Shown here: in pieces, positions 1 to 11,160 of the stretch
How positions within the stretch are numbered: the first letter of the stretch is position 1
How the letters are laid out: each line of letters opens with the position of its first letter
From: Coenobita brevimanus
Taxonomy: Eukaryota; Arthropoda; Malacostraca; Decapoda; Coenobitidae
Direction of reading: 5' to 3'
Assembly: GCA_032717465.1 (NCBI GenBank)
Contig: CM064732.1
Span: 27,846,830 to 27,910,829 of the forward strand
Length of the DNA: 64,000 nt
Notes under the pieces: generated by a model
Database searches by the model: none
Seen by the model: the letters and a program-made list of their open reading frames with translations, nothing else
What the model was told of the DNA's origin: nothing
Program-made: the position numbers and the translations under genes

Positions 1-340
1 TTTTTGGTCTCTTTCTCCTTCTACGCCTCCCTCCTCGACCCCCTCCCCCACCTTTGCTTTCTCAGCCCTTCCTCCTTTCCTTACTCACCATTCCCTCACT
101 CCCTCCCCTCCTTTCCCTCTCTGTCATTTCCTTGTGTTCTTGATCCCCCATTGTTTCCCCCAATACTTTTCTTTCTTCGTCCCTCCTTTTTTCTTCCCTA
201 CCCACTAATATTTTTCTTCCTTCTCTGCATCCCCTTCCTCTTTCATCGTCCCATCCCTCCCTTCATTCCGCTACTTCTCCTCCCCCCTTCATCCCCTCAT
301 CTCTTTCCTCGTCTCCGTCACCCATCCTCCAAGCCTGGTT
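1..340. repeat. CT-rich low-complexity tract
   Basis: The plus strand is almost purely pyrimidine, with short ccttcc/ctctcc-like words and no fixed period. It gives a long open frame of Phe, Leu, Pro and Ser that is compositional, not a gene. A similar tract at 3930-4360 continues at 11161-11440 across inserted element D. Confidence 0.8.
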
Positions 341-399
341 TCACGACAGCTAAGGTTGGCTACAAATTTCTCATATTGGGCCAGCATGCAGCCGTCGCC

Positions 400-1062
400 T
401 GACTTATATATTCATGGAAACTTGTCTCGTAGCGGAGTATACAGACATGGTGTGAGAGGGTGTAGGCAGGCGTGGATGAAGTGTTTGTGTGGTAGAGCCT
501 TGAGTGCAGATGGGTGTTGATAGCTAGATTGGTAAAAGGAATGATATTATTAGTGCGAGAAACCGTAGGTTGGGTGTAGATGCACGTAGGTGATGAGTAT
601 AAATGAAATGGGTGTAGCTGGATGTGGATGTAATATGTAAGTGGTAGCAGTTCATAAGCTAGATAGATGTTAGTGGGTGTCAAACGCTAATAACAACATT
701 AATAAAAGTAGGAAGCAGCGTATGGCTGGATGTATATGCTGTACTTAACAGATATAAGAAGCTGACTGTGCAGGGGTGGATGAAGATGAAGTGTGTGAAT
801 GGTTGCAGGTTGGTTATTAGTGGGTAAAAATTTTAGAAATATTTACTGATGACGCAGCAACTAAGTGAAGAAGGGATGTAACTGTGTGGAAGTGAGGTGT
901 GAGAGTAATGACAAGTTTTTTGGGTGGGTGTAGGTAGGTGAATAGAAATGATAATAATTAATGGAAGACTGGGTGTATTATAGGTGAAGGTGGACCTACA
1001 CAAGTATGACACGAGGGCTGGACGGAGGTGAATGTGGGTGGGAACAGGCAAAGCGTGAGTAT
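400..1062. repeat. G/T-rich degenerate minisatellite-like tract
   Basis: The plus strand is poor in C and carries many loose variants of a word like gatgggtgtagatg (for example near 505, 570, 610, 670 and 780). Minus-strand open frames here are rich in His, Thr, Ser, Pro and Tyr, as expected from composition. The layout, a CT-rich tract followed by a G/T-rich tract, repeats at 11161-13060. Confidence 0.6.
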
Positions 1063-1465
1063 GTTGGCAGGATGTAGTAATTTTCAAGGTGCATACTGCC
1101 AATTAAAGTGTAAAGAAGGGCAGCGAAAGGTACGTTACTTGTATGACGATGCATGGATGAGACTGACTGGTCCTGTCATTGTCAGCTTAGGAGGCTCGCT
1201 AGCAACTTCTGCATTTTTCATATTGCTTATTAAATTTTTGTCGTTAATATTTTATATTAACTTTTTACTCCTTCAATGTACGACTTTTTTTTTATAATGC
1301 CGTATTAATAGTCTTACAAACCACTTTTTGTTTTTGGACAATTATAGCTTGTTCTCTCTTAAAAGTGACTGGCTGGTGTTACAGCTGGAAAGGTACTACT
1401 ACAGCTCTTCACTATTTTGTGTAATTATATTTCGTATTTACTGTCTCTGTCAACCTTACTGTACT
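1063..1465. other. No feature recognised
   Basis: AT-rich sequence between the G/T-rich tract and the SINE. I see no coding signal, RNA gene or clear repeat. Confidence 0.4.
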
Positions 1466-1467
1466 GG

Positions 1468-1806
1468 GGGGAGGTGGTGGCTCAATCGGTAGAGAGTTGG
1501 TCTGCAGTCTTGACGGACCCGGGTTCAAATCCCGCTGAGGCAGGGAACAGTTTAAGGATTTGAATTTCATAAAATCAGACTTTACTGATCTACCAGAAGG
1601 CCAGCCGACATGTCGTAAAAATACCCCCGCTAATACCAATACACCAGTCCTGTATGAGACAGCCCTAGCATGTATTCAATATGGACGGTGGGTGTTAGCG
1701 CCGAAGTAGTGACATGTAGAGGTGTGCGGTACGTAGGAGGACTACTGGGCCTTGAAAGCAGGCTGTGAAGCCTATGCCCAGAGTCGGTCACATAAAAAAA
1801 AAAAAA
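1468..1806 (+). mobile_element. tRNA-derived SINE, family S1, copy 1
   Basis: The head is tRNA-like: an A box, TGGCTCAATCGG, at about 1478 and a B box, GGTTCAAATCC, at about 1522, the normal spacing for an internal RNA polymerase III promoter. A tRNA-unrelated body of about 260 bp follows, ending in a 3' A run at 1794-1806. A second copy of the same length lies at 37644-37981 and matches from head to tail, which fixes the ends. I could not identify a convincing target-site duplication. SINEs of this kind rely on a LINE for reverse transcription; the partner is not known here. Confidence 0.85.
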
Positions 1807-3236
1807 TTCACGGCGCCACATTCTTGATGAAGGCGTTGCTCAAGTTTTATGGTTAAAATGGATAATCTATACTCTATCAACCTGCTGATTGTATTACTAG
1901 AGGCTGTGTCTTACATTATCAATAAAAGGGATCTCTTTCAATCAGAAAGTAATAGTCTGGAGGTAAAAAGTAAACAGTCAATAAAGAAAAAGAAAACCTT
2001 TGTCACAATTATGGGGGTAATATCGAAAATTTGCATAAATACTACAGAAAAGAACATTAACCTCTTCCCTAAAAGCACACCCATTTCATATTATTTGTCT
2101 TATGTTTAGATGATATAATTCACATTTCGAGAATCTCCTACCAGTCAAGGGGAAAGTGAAGGTTATATCTAGTCCTTCTGGCTCGAAAAGTCTCAACTAA
2201 AGACTCTTGTCTACAGATAGCAAGAATAAAATCAGAACAGCACAGCTGTTTGCTATTGGACCCACGGTGCTCTTGGAAGGCCTTCAAGTTCATTGTGTAG
2301 TGCAATGTCCCAAGGAGGAAAGAAAATTAAGGGATACTTAGTAAAAATAAAAAAAGTAAAAGCCGATTGATACATAAGAACTATTGGATCAAGGGAGGTA
2401 TCTGTAACTGTCTTGAAGGTTCTAAGAAGCTGCAAAGGGCTATTTTTAGAACACAAGGATCAAGTATAAATATAAAATGCTGAAGGAGTCCTGCAATACA
2501 AAAGCGTGGACTAGCATATATTGCTAAGTGCCGGTCTGGTTTATGGACACGCTAAATGCTTGATCATTAACTCAGTCCTACACCCAGTAACTCAGCGGCT
2601 GCGGGCACTTTAGTTTTACCCGGAAAAATAACAAACGTCATCGTTAGGTATGAGTTGACGTACTATATGCCGAAATTAACTCTCAGGGTTCTAAGATTCT
2701 CTGATGAATATATTCGATTGGTATAGCTGAAAGTTAATGCTAGAGGCTTGGAGACACTGTTGACAAAAATGGAATGGAGATGGAAGAAAACCCTGGTGAA
2801 CAGAAGTGAGTTTATTTTTAACTAGTTTCGTCTACGGATTCGTCAGTAGAACTGGAGATGCCACGGAGGTAACTGTTGAGAGTCAGCTAACCTGTGTTTT
2901 CGTCACCTCCTTACCTCAGCATTAGAGTTTTTACACCCATATGAGAATTAATTCCTAGAACTCGGGATTTTGGTAATACGAAGGCGTGTGTGACCTGGGG
3001 ATAGTTTGGCTGAAACATCAACTTTCTAAAAATGCAAATCTTTCATTATGAGACGGTGAACTCGCCTCAGACATTAAGACAAATAGGTTTTTCTTACTTT
3101 CTCTATGGATTTATTGGCACGAGAGCTCGTACTTCGCTTACTTGGAAACTTACCTAAAAGTGCTAATTAAGGCACTTTACATTGTATTTATTTATAACCA
3201 CTAAGATTCCTCAAGTATATCGCAATAACCACCAAT

Positions 3237-3238
<2 letters not shown>
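1807..3238. other. No gene recognised
   Basis: AT-rich sequence with only short open frames. The frames at 1849-2109 and 2253-2456 have no recognisable domain and look random. I see nothing else here. Confidence 0.4.

Positions 3239-3288
<50 letters not shown>
3239..3288. repeat. (AC)n microsatellite
   Basis: About 25 uninterrupted CA dinucleotides. Confidence 0.98.
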
Positions 3289-3290
<2 letters not shown>

Positions 3291-3929
3291 ACTGACTGTT
3301 ATTAATTCATTTGAAAATTGTAGAAGTATTTTGCCTAGTACATAATGCTTTCACATATTTCAAGACTAGCAGGGTATAAGCATGAAGTGTACATTCCGCT
3401 ATATAAGGTAGTGTATAAAGCATAGTATTGTGGAGAATAAAGTAGTGTTTGAGACTGTATTCTAGTGCTTAGGGGAGTGCATAACAAGGTCGAATCCAAC
3501 ATTTTGGAATTGGGGGGGGGGGGTGCGACCCTTGGTAGAATTACGTAGCACTCTACCCATGTAAACTATCAAATCAAAATGAAATTTAATTTTAATTGTT
3601 TTATTCATAGGAGTACAACAGTACTGACTGGTGAAAATGTGCCAGTTTTGACCCGGGCATCATCCAGGGTCAAACGAAGGCTCCCCAGCAGAAATATGCA
3701 TGTAATTTCTTTGAGCAAATCCTCTTGTGTATTTAAATTTTAATGTATGAAAGTAAGGCAACTGTGGTTAACACAAAACACACTACCACCATCATCATAG
3801 CCACCACCATCACAACTAACACCACCACCACCAGCACCAAAACTAACGTCCATTTTCTGCTATAATCGTCTGTTTGTAGCATCAGTGAAGTAAGAGACAT
3901 CGGGCTGCAAATGTACAGCCCCCCCCCCC
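3289..3929. other. Non-coding, with a poly-G run and CAC/CAT triplets
   Basis: A run of 12 G lies at 3512-3523. Imperfect cac/cat triplets at about 3784-3840 produce a Val-rich minus-strand open frame with no domain. No gene is seen. Confidence 0.6.
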
Positions 3930-4360
3930 ATCTCTCTCTCTCTCTCACTCTCTCGGTCCTTATTTTCGTTCCCCTACTTCTTACCTACCATTTTCTCATC
4001 AACAGTTTTACCTTCTTTCTACTCTTTTCCCGTTTCTCCTCATTCTACACGATCATTTTTGCCCCTTTATTTTTACTTTCCCTTCTCTTTTTATATGCTC
4101 TCTTTCTTCTCACACTCCTTTCCTTTCTGCCCACTCCCCCTTCTTTTCTCATGTCTCTTTATATTCCTCCTTCATTCTCTCCATTCCTCATCTTTTCCCT
4201 TCCTCATACCTTTCTTTTCTTTCCACACCCTCTCTCTTTCTCACCCCTTCCATCCTTTCTCTTATATCTTTATAGTCCTTCCTCATTCTCTCCATTCCTC
4301 ACCTTTTCCTTTCTTCTTACCTTTCATCCTCTCTTTCCACTCCCTCTCCCTTCCTCACCC
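3930..4360. repeat. CT-rich low-complexity tract (left part, interrupted by element D)
   Basis: Pyrimidine-rich on the plus strand. It ends in CACCC directly before element D and resumes with CACCC at 11161. The tract was therefore continuous before D inserted. The two overlapping open frames here (Phe, Leu, Ser, Pro) are compositional. Confidence 0.85.
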
Positions 4361-5424
4361 TGTCACGAATTAATTCGCGACATTGTGTTAGTATTATAGT
4401 GAGAACGCCTGAAGAATATTGAAATGCGTAAACTTTCACTCAGTCTGTTAACTGCCTCGCTTTTGCACTCAGATCATAATGAGTTTTCATAAACCTTGTC
4501 ATTGTTTCATTAGTGACTGTCTTTCTGTATAGAAAGTGCATGACGCATTGTCTTTCCGACCATTGATTTGGGCCGTGCCCAGCCTGCTTACATCATTCAG
4601 TTGGCGATGGACAATCACGGGAGTAGGGTGGTTGTGCCAATACTGAGAGCAGGCCTTCTGCACCTACAGTCTCCAGAGTCAACGATTCCCCGTATCTTCC
4701 CACCATCAGTGATCGGTTGCAGTGGACATTAGCAGCGAATAGCAGTGCCTGGTGTGCAACAGAGTCTTTCGTAGCTTCAGCTCCGTTTCCTCCACTGACC
4801 AGTATTTCCATTCATTTTCCTAGGCTTAAGTCTGATTAGCTCTTTGAATGAGTGAGTGTATTTCCTTTCATACATGAATTCAGTAGTCCCCTTGCGACAG
4901 TGAATTCCCCTATTGAATTCATTGTAGAGATTCATGTAACATAAATTTATTTCATTGTAATTAATATATTTACACTTCTTTTCTTGAGCTTAATGTAATA
5001 TAGAATCGTGTTTCATTTCTCCACATTGTGCTTTCTTTAGTCTGCTTATCCCAGTTTGCACAAATTTCTGTATTAATCACAACTGGTATTTAGGCCAGTT
5101 CTTTTGTATTAATTCTCAAACCTGTTGTGCCAAGTAGGAGTTAAGCATCATCAAGAACTTGTCCATTATTATTATTAGTTATTGATTGTCAGGGGGTAAA
5201 GATCACACTTTCTCGGAGGCTAACACTAATGATACAGCATTCATGAATAGATAGTCTCCACTGTGAACTGTTGAGAAAATTTATAAAATTCTCATCCTTA
5301 GAGAATCGGTGAAGTAAGGCACAATAAAGTAAAACTTGCTTTTTGATTTCGCAAGTCAATTCCTTGTGTTTACTTTCGATTAATACCAGCATTTCTATTC
5401 TTAAATTCACATTTCCTCGTGACA
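4361..5424 (+). repeat. 5' LTR of element D
   Basis: About 1064 bp, TGTCAC...GTGACA. It matches 10045-11160 along its whole length with scattered substitutions and a few indels. It holds one copy of the hairpin motif (ATTCA-GT ... AGTGAAT) at 4878-4905. Small open frames inside, such as the minus-strand one at 4593-4811, are not conserved as genes. Confidence 0.93.
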
Positions 5425-6801
5425 TCTGGCAACCTCGCCAGGATATTAACTCTTACCTTTAAAGTTAGTAACGAAATAATACTCACTCACTCTTACCTTG
5501 GTATCTGTTATCATTAAAGTCTATAGGCACTATTTTACTATTTATGTAGGACTTTTTCCAGCCCAGTTGCATTTTTTTTAACCAGTTTAAAAAGATAAAA
5601 TGAGTCATTATTCACTAGTCCCCCTGCGACAGTGAATCCTACCAGTTAACCCCTACCATCCCAGGCATTTTAGCAATTTTATACCCACCCAATCCCGGGC
5701 CAAAAACGAAAAAATATTTTATTGCATAAAACAACCCAAAAGGACATATGAATCAAGGAAAAGCAAAAAAAAGTACTCCTTATTGGAGAAATAAGAGCAG
5801 AATGGCCATCTATTGTGTTTTTAGCCTAGTTTTCCAAGGCACGAGTGATGTTTTCCCACCCAACTGGGCGGGATGAGAGAGAACAGGGGAGGAGAATGGG
5901 GGATTCCTTGTTCTCAATATCCTTCTCCAAAGGCTCATATTCCACCCCAGAAGCCATTCAGGTCTTCCTCTTCTGAAGAATCACTAAATGAAGGGACAGA
6001 AGGGTCCACGTGACAATTTCAACAGCCTCCTCCAGCTCAATGAGGGAGAAAAATGGCGTGGTTTTCGCAGCAGTCTGATGCTATGACTGATAGTGGCAAA
6101 CTGATGTTACCCAGCCATGCAGAACCAAACTCAGTACTACAGCTGCTTAGACACAGTATTGCCAATACATTAAGCTACTCTTTGGCAGAAAAATAACTAG
6201 ATTGAAGCAGTTTGAGATGAGCTACAGTGATCGAATTTTGCTGTCAGCACCATCACGTCGCTGGGATTAATCGAGATGTTTTGTATGTCAGCACCATGCT
6301 GACGGCGGGATTGTACGGGTTAGACGAGATCAAACAAGTCACGATTCACTAATCCCCCTGTGACAGTGAATCCTACCAGTTTAATGAGATGAAACGAGTC
6401 ATGATTCACTAGTCCCTCTGCGACAGTGAATCCTACCAGTTTAACGAGATAAAATGAGTCACGATTCACTAGCCCCCCTGCGACAGTGAATCCTACCAGC
6501 TTAACGAGATAAAATGAGTAACAATTCACTAGCCCCCTGTGACGGTGAATCCTCCTCTACAGGAGATAAAACTGGTCACAATTCACTAGTCCCCCTGTGA
6601 CAGTGAATCCTTCTCCACAGGAGATAAAACTGGTTACAATTCACTAGTCCCCCTGCGACAGTGAATCCTCCTCCACAGGAGATACGACTGGTAACCAGCA
6701 GCCTGCGCCTATATTCTTTACTTTCGATTATTATCATTTCTCTGTGAAACAGCAGTCAGTACTCAGTCTTTAGTCCACTCAGTTTTAACTGAGTTAGCAC
6801 C
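5425..6801 (+). promoter_or_regulatory. 5' untranslated leader of element D with primer-binding site
   Basis: The leader starts just after the 5' LTR with tcTGGCAACCTC, a plausible tRNA primer-binding site that also occurs (as TGGCGACCTC) directly after the 5' LTR of element A. The primer tRNA is not assigned. The leader is unusually long (about 1.4 kb), has no long plus-strand ORF, and carries the hairpin motif once at 5610-5637 and six times at 6344-6666. The gag start at 6802 follows. Confidence 0.7.
6326..6690 (+). repeat. Six-unit tandem array (57-60 bp period) of a hairpin motif in the leader of D
   Basis: Each unit holds ATTCACT, a C-rich middle and AGTGAAT, so it can fold as a 7-bp stem with a loop of about 14 bases. 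Copies start at 6344, 6404, 6464, 6524, 6581 and 6639. Spacer types change along the array: the first units have taccagttta and the last ones ctccacag. The same motif also occurs singly at 5610, in both LTRs (4878 and 10613) and in the protease ORF (7969). The minus-strand open frame across the array is just its 20-residue periodicity. Confidence 0.9.
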
Positions 6802-7719
6802 ATGGCTACTAGTCCATATGTACAGGAAGCCAAAGATATGAGGCTTAACGATCCTCAGGAAATTAAAGAATATGTGCTCTCATGGTATAGTTATGATCAA
6901 CAACGTGAGAATGATGCCCGTGAAGAGCGTACAATTCAACATGAACATGAGCGAGAACAGTGCGAGGAACATGAGAGAGAACATCAACACGAGCGTGCCG
7001 AGTGTGAGGTACATGAGAAACATGAACTTGAGATCCTGAAGCTCAAGCGAAACTCCTTGGCTTCAGGCACATCTGGTGCAGCCGACCCAAGCACAAGTGC
7101 TCTCCCTGCACATGGTCTGGCAACCCCACGTCTCAAGCTTCCTTTATATAAGGAAGGTGAGCAATTCGAGCCATTCATAGCCTGTTTCAAAGACATGGCG
7201 CAGCTGTACCAGCTGGATGAGGCAGCTAAGTGGCTCCAGTTTCTTAGCTTGTTTGAGGGCCCTGCCCTCGATGTTCTCCACAGAATTCGTGGAGACAATC
7301 TCACATATGAGATGATGAAGGCCGCACTCATCAAAGCATACGGTCTCACAGCTGACGACGCCAGGAGTCTGTTCATGAGGGTGCGTCTCCAAGAAAGGGA
7401 GACTGCTGTTCAGTTCCTCCACCATCTCACCACAAACTTAGATGAGTGGATGGAGAAAGATGAGGCCCCTCACACACGAGAGGGGATAACTGACCTCATG
7501 CTGTGCACACAGCTAGAAAAGTCGTGGCCTGCTGAGCTTATGGCTCAGCTTAAGATCTGCCAGGTAAGGGATGCCAGCCAAATGGTGGAAAAGGCTGATG
7601 CATTCTTCACTGCATATGGGTACCAAACTCATAAGCAACAGACCTGGAATAAGACAGATACTGCCAAGTCTGGGAAGCCACCTCAGACACCCCCAGCATC
7701 AAGGCCATTCTCAGAATAA
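6802..7719 (+). CDS. gag: Gag-like protein of element D
   Basis: A 305-residue ORF starting MATSPYVQ. Residues about 35-80 are a charged, His- and Glu-rich coiled-coil-like stretch (repeats of HEHERE type). Residues about 105-265 resemble a retrotransposon capsid: a Leu/Pro opening, then an FxxFxxCFKDMA motif, an L..F..LFEGPALDVLHRI helix and an LIKAYGLT segment. After the stop at 7717-7719 the sequence continues Gln-rich and Lys-rich in a different frame up to about 7960, so the true gag probably extended further and has suffered a frameshift. I see no CCHC zinc knuckle. Gag would form the particle packaging the element RNA. The start was chosen as the first ATG of the long frame. Confidence 0.75.
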   Translation: MATSPYVQEAKDMRLNDPQEIKEYVLSWYSYDQQRENDAREERTIQHEHEREQCEEHEREHQHERAECEVHEKHELEILKLKRNSLASGTSGAADPSTSALPAHGLATPRLKLPLYKEGEQFEPFIACFKDMAQLYQLDEAAKWLQFLSLFEGPALDVLHRIRGDNLTYEMMKAALIKAYGLTADDARSLFMRVRLQERETAVQFLHHLTTNLDEWMEKDEAPHTREGITDLMLCTQLEKSWPAELMAQLKICQVRDASQMVEKADAFFTAYGYQTHKQQTWNKTDTAKSGKPPQTPPASRPFSE

Positions 7720-7989
7720 TGGCCAAGGTCCAAACAAATCACAGAAGAAGGACCAGGGGCAAAATACGCAGAAACCCGATTGGAAGAAGTAAAAGCAGTA
7801 CCCTAACCAGCAGCAGTATCTCAAGCAGCAGCAGAACAAGGACAAACCATGTAACCCTCAATCAGGACAATCAACTTTGATGTATCGGAGGCAGGAGGCA
7901 AACGCAGCCTTCATTCCACAACAAGCGCACAGTGGTGCGACCCCACCAGTACAGGTACTTCCCCACAGTTCACTAGTCCCCCTGCGACA
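7720..7989 (+). pseudogene. Frameshifted Gln-rich gag/pro linker of element D
   Basis: Between the gag stop and the protease ORF the sequence still encodes Gln/Lys/Pro-rich peptides in more than one frame (QQQYLKQQQNK-like near 7810). A stop at about 7788-7790 breaks the first frame. One copy of the hairpin motif (7969-7995) lies within the coding sequence and contributes TSPPATVNP in the protease frame. Confidence 0.5.
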
Positions 7990-8874
7990 GTGAACCCTCC
8001 TTCACAGGTGGTCAATGCTCCAGCTCCCCAGATGGTGAGTACAACCTCTCAGGCATCTAGTCCAAGTACAACCCCTCAGGCATCTAGTCCTCAGGGTGTC
8101 ACATTCACAGAGTTGTGCACCATGCAGCCTTATCAATGGCTGGCCACTTCCTCCACAGGCCCTCCCACAGGCAACACTGCCTTCCTTGTTCAGCCAGGAT
8201 TTGTGAGAGGGATTTCTGTAAAGGTCCTGAGAGACAACGATTCCTCAGCTTGCACTGTCAGGCAGAGTCTAGTTCAGCCTGAAGAGTATACAGTTAGACA
8301 GATCCAAGCTCAGCTTATTGATGGATCAGTGAGATTGTTCCCTGAGGCACGTATCCAGGTGGAATCTCCCGTTTACACTGGTTCGACACTTGCAGTTGTC
8401 ATGCCAGAACCTTTATTTGACCTTATTATAGGTAACATACCTGGTGCCAAGTATAGTTGCACCATAGATGATGCTACTCAGAATTCGGCTGCAGTAACTC
8501 GAGCCATGGCCAAAGTTCTGAACCTTGTCACCCCGGTGACCATTGTATCGCCACAAGATCTAATTTGTAGTCAAGATGTTGTCCAAGAACAACAGTCTGA
8601 CCCGAGACTTGCTGCCGTGCAGAAGAAGCAAAAGGGTAAAGTGATTAAGTATTCATGGGGAGGTCAAGCAAGGTTCCTTCGTAAGCAAGAACAACTGTAC
8701 CATGAGTCACAAACACCGCAGGGCGAGGTTCGACTGCAGTTTGTCGTTCCCCGTAAGTATCGCCAAGCAGTGTTAGAAGGTGGTCATTGTTCAGCGTCAG
8801 GAGGTCACATGGGCCAAAGGAAAACCCAGGGCCGTATCTGTGCTGACTTTTTCTGGCCAGGAATGGGGCAGTAA
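7990..8874 (+). pseudogene. pol: Pol fragment of element D: protease followed directly by integrase zinc-binding region
   Basis: The frame is open for about 295 residues and begins without an ATG (a GTG is the first permissive codon). Residues about 70-155 look like a retropepsin: a VLRD-NDSSA site, where the active-site triplet DTG/DSG has become DND, then an inner IDG segment and the closing LIIGN motif. About 80 residues later comes an integrase H2C2 region, GGHCSASGGHMGQRKT...FFWPGM, whose cysteines continue at 8893-8912 after two stop codons. No reverse transcriptase lies between protease and integrase. This matches the order in element A. The protease is presumably dead in this copy. 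Confidence 0.75.
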
Positions 8875-8885
8875 TAGATAGGTTT

Positions 8886-9080
8886 GTGCATTCCTGCAAT
8901 GTGTGTCAATGTACCACGAGTCAGGGATGTGTCCTTCCTGCTCCATTTGAATCCATGCCCACAATTGCTGAGTTAGTTGAGAGAGAGGACAGTGGTGATG
9001 TGGGTGCAGACCTGATGTCTCGCCCGTTGGCCCCACATGACACATTATGTCCAGGGTCTGTGGATACTTATGTACCGTAG
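8886..9080 (+). pseudogene. End of integrase zinc finger joined to an RNase H-like tail (element D)
   Basis: The frame opens with HSCNVCQCTTSQG, the CxxC part of the integrase zinc finger, then soon reaches GADLMSRP. That resembles the ADxLSR end of Ty3/gypsy RNase H; element A ends its pol with ADCLSRL. The integrase core, reverse transcriptase and most of RNase H are absent between the two. This is what an internal deletion in a PR-IN-RT-RH element would leave. Confidence 0.55.
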
Positions 9081-10044
9081 GTTAAGGGGGAAGTTCAAGA
9101 CCCCCCCAGAGGCTATCCGAGGCTGTGTCTGAATTACCTTGTGGTGTGTCTCGAGCTGTGGGCCTCTCTGAAGATTCCCAGAGAATGCACATTATCCACA
9201 TGAGTGTTCACACCCACGTTGGGTGTTAAACTGTGACCTGCCCGAGATTGTGTAGGGATTCTCAGCTTGCCGATATTAATCGTAAGTGTAGAGGTAGTTT
9301 AACCAGTAAACTACGAGGGTCCTTTGTGATTCTGTCCTGGGACGGACCATGTTTCCTGGTTAATAATAATGTAGGTTAACCAGTAAACTATGAGGGTCCT
9401 TTGAGATTGTCCTGGGAGTACATTTTCTAGTTAATAACGTACCCGGTTACTAACATACCCAATAAAAAAATAATGGTGTACCTTTTGTAGCACATGTACT
9501 GACTACTAGGCAAAGTGAGAAATTGTAATTTAATAAAAATTGTTTGTCACACTGACACTATTGATGCTCCACCTTGATTGATTTTGCAGGTACAGTTGGC
9601 GGGTGCAGCAGTTTTATCTGCAGATCAGCTGATCGTCTCTGCTGCATGTCGCTGCTTCTTCTCTTCTTCCTCATCAGCATCATTTATTGATAATTTGTAT
9701 TATATCATTTTACACATAGGTACAGTTACACTACAACTGTCACACCTACACAGTGTATTACATACAGCACGCTACATAACAATTAGCTGTTAATGTAAAT
9801 GTAGCGAATTTTCGCTCAGTTTGACCTGAGTACAGGATTTTTCACTGTTATCACAGAATTTTTTCCCTCAAGCTTGCTTCTTTTAATATAAATATGAGGT
9901 TTTACGCTTGCGACAGTGATTTTCACCTGTAGCAGGATAACACACACACCACAGTGTGAATCTTGTGTGACGGAGTTAGGATTTATATGTATGTATATAT
10001 CGTAAACTTTTTTGGAGAAAATATCTTATTTTGCTGGGGTGTAA
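9081..10044 (+). other. 3' non-coding part of element D, with a short tandem duplication and polypurine tract
   Basis: No long ORF matching retroelement proteins. A segment with ttaaccagtaaacta followed by gagggtcctttg occurs twice, at about 9298 and 9375 (period about 80 bp). A G-rich tract, gctggggtgtaa, ends at 10044 directly before the right LTR and is the likely plus-strand primer. Confidence 0.65.
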
Positions 10045-11160
10045 TGTCACGAATTAATTCACGACATTGTGTTAGTATTATATTGGAAATAGCTGAAGAA
10101 TACTGAAATGCGTAAACTTTCACTCAGTCCGTTAACTACCTTGCTTTTGCACACAGATCATAATGAGTTTTCATAAACCTTGTCATTGTTTCATTAGTGA
10201 CTGTCTTTCTGTATAAACAGTGCATTTCACTGAGTGAAACTTTTTGTGAAATTGTCATTCCCACACATTGTCTTTCCGACCCTTGATTCGGGCCGTGCCC
10301 AGCCTGCTTACATTATTCAGTCAGTGATGGACAACCATGGGAATAGGGTCGTAGTGCCAGTACTGAGAGCAGGTCCTTCTGTGCCTACAGTCTCCAGAGT
10401 CAACGATTCCCCGTATCTTCCCACCATCGGGGATCAGATGCAGCGCACATTAGCAGCGAATAGCAGTTTCTGGTGTGCAACAAACAGATGCCGAGTCTTT
10501 TGTAGCTTCAGCTCCTTTCCTTCCACTGACCAGTATTTCCGTTCGTTTTCCTAGGCTTAAGTCTGATTAGCTCTTTGAATGAGTGAGTGAGTGTATTTCC
10601 TTTGATACTTGAATTCACTAGTCCCCCTGTGACAGTGAATTGCCCCCTTCAATTCATTGTTGAGATTCTTGTAATGTAAATTTATTTCATTGTAATTAAT
10701 AAATTTACTGTTCTTTTCTTGAGATTAATGTAATATAGAATCGTGTTTCATTTCTCCACATTGTGCTTACTTTAGTCTGCTTATCCTAGTTTGCACAAAT
10801 TTCTGTATTAATCACAACTGGTATTTAGGTCTGTTCTTTTGTATTAATTTTCAAATCCGTTTTGCCAACTAGGAGTTATGCATTGGCAAGCACTTGTCCA
10901 TTACTGTTATTAGTTATTGATTGTCATGGGGTAAAGATCACACTTTCTCGGAGGCTAACAGTACTAATGATACAGCATTCGTGAATAGATAGTCTTCGTT
11001 GTGTACTGTTGAGAAAGTTTATAAAATTCTCGTCCTTAGAGAATCGGCGAAGTACGCCAATAAAGCAAAACTTACTATTTGATTTCGCAAGTCAATTCTT
11101 TGTATTTACTTTCGATTAATATCAGCATTTCTGTTCTTAAATTCACATTCCCCAGTGACA
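10045..11160 (+). repeat. 3' LTR of element D
   Basis: About 1116 bp, TGTCACG...GTGACA, matching the 5' LTR. It is slightly longer, partly because of an extra segment near 10225-10260. It carries the hairpin motif at 10613-10640. The target duplication CACCC follows at 11161. The plus-strand open frame at 10234-10554 is an LTR sequence, not a gene. Confidence 0.93.

Larger units (their letters stand above)
4361..11160 (+). mobile_element. Ty3/gypsy-type LTR retrotransposon, element D (internally deleted)
   Basis: Two direct LTRs (4361-5424 and 10045-11160) begin TGTCACG and end GTGACA, a short inverted repeat as expected for LTR ends. The element is flanked by a 5-bp target duplication, CACCC (4356-4360 and 11161-11165). 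A primer-binding-site-like TGGCAACCTC follows the left LTR. A G-rich stretch ending ctggggtgtaa precedes the right LTR. Inside are a long leader with a repeat array, a gag ORF, a protease plus integrase-zinc-finger ORF, and a short remnant resembling the RNase H tail. The integrase core, the reverse transcriptase and most of RNase H are missing, so this copy is non-autonomous. The PBS core resembles that of element A (43413-49590), suggesting a related lineage. Confidence 0.93.

Noticed and set aside
4..402. Long plus-strand ORF of Phe, Leu, Pro and Ser
   Set aside because: It is the translation of a CT-rich tract with no domain. Similar frames appear wherever composition is skewed (3911-4399, 25000-25600, 27342-28100).
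1478..1532. Possible functional tRNA gene
   Set aside because: The A and B boxes belong to a SINE with a long non-tRNA body, an A tail and a second copy. The acceptor and anticodon stems do not fold cleanly. The same reasoning applies at 30001, 53515 and 56948.
10234..10554. 106-codon plus-strand ORF
   Set aside because: Lies wholly within the 3' LTR of element D; the corresponding 5' LTR region does not keep the frame.
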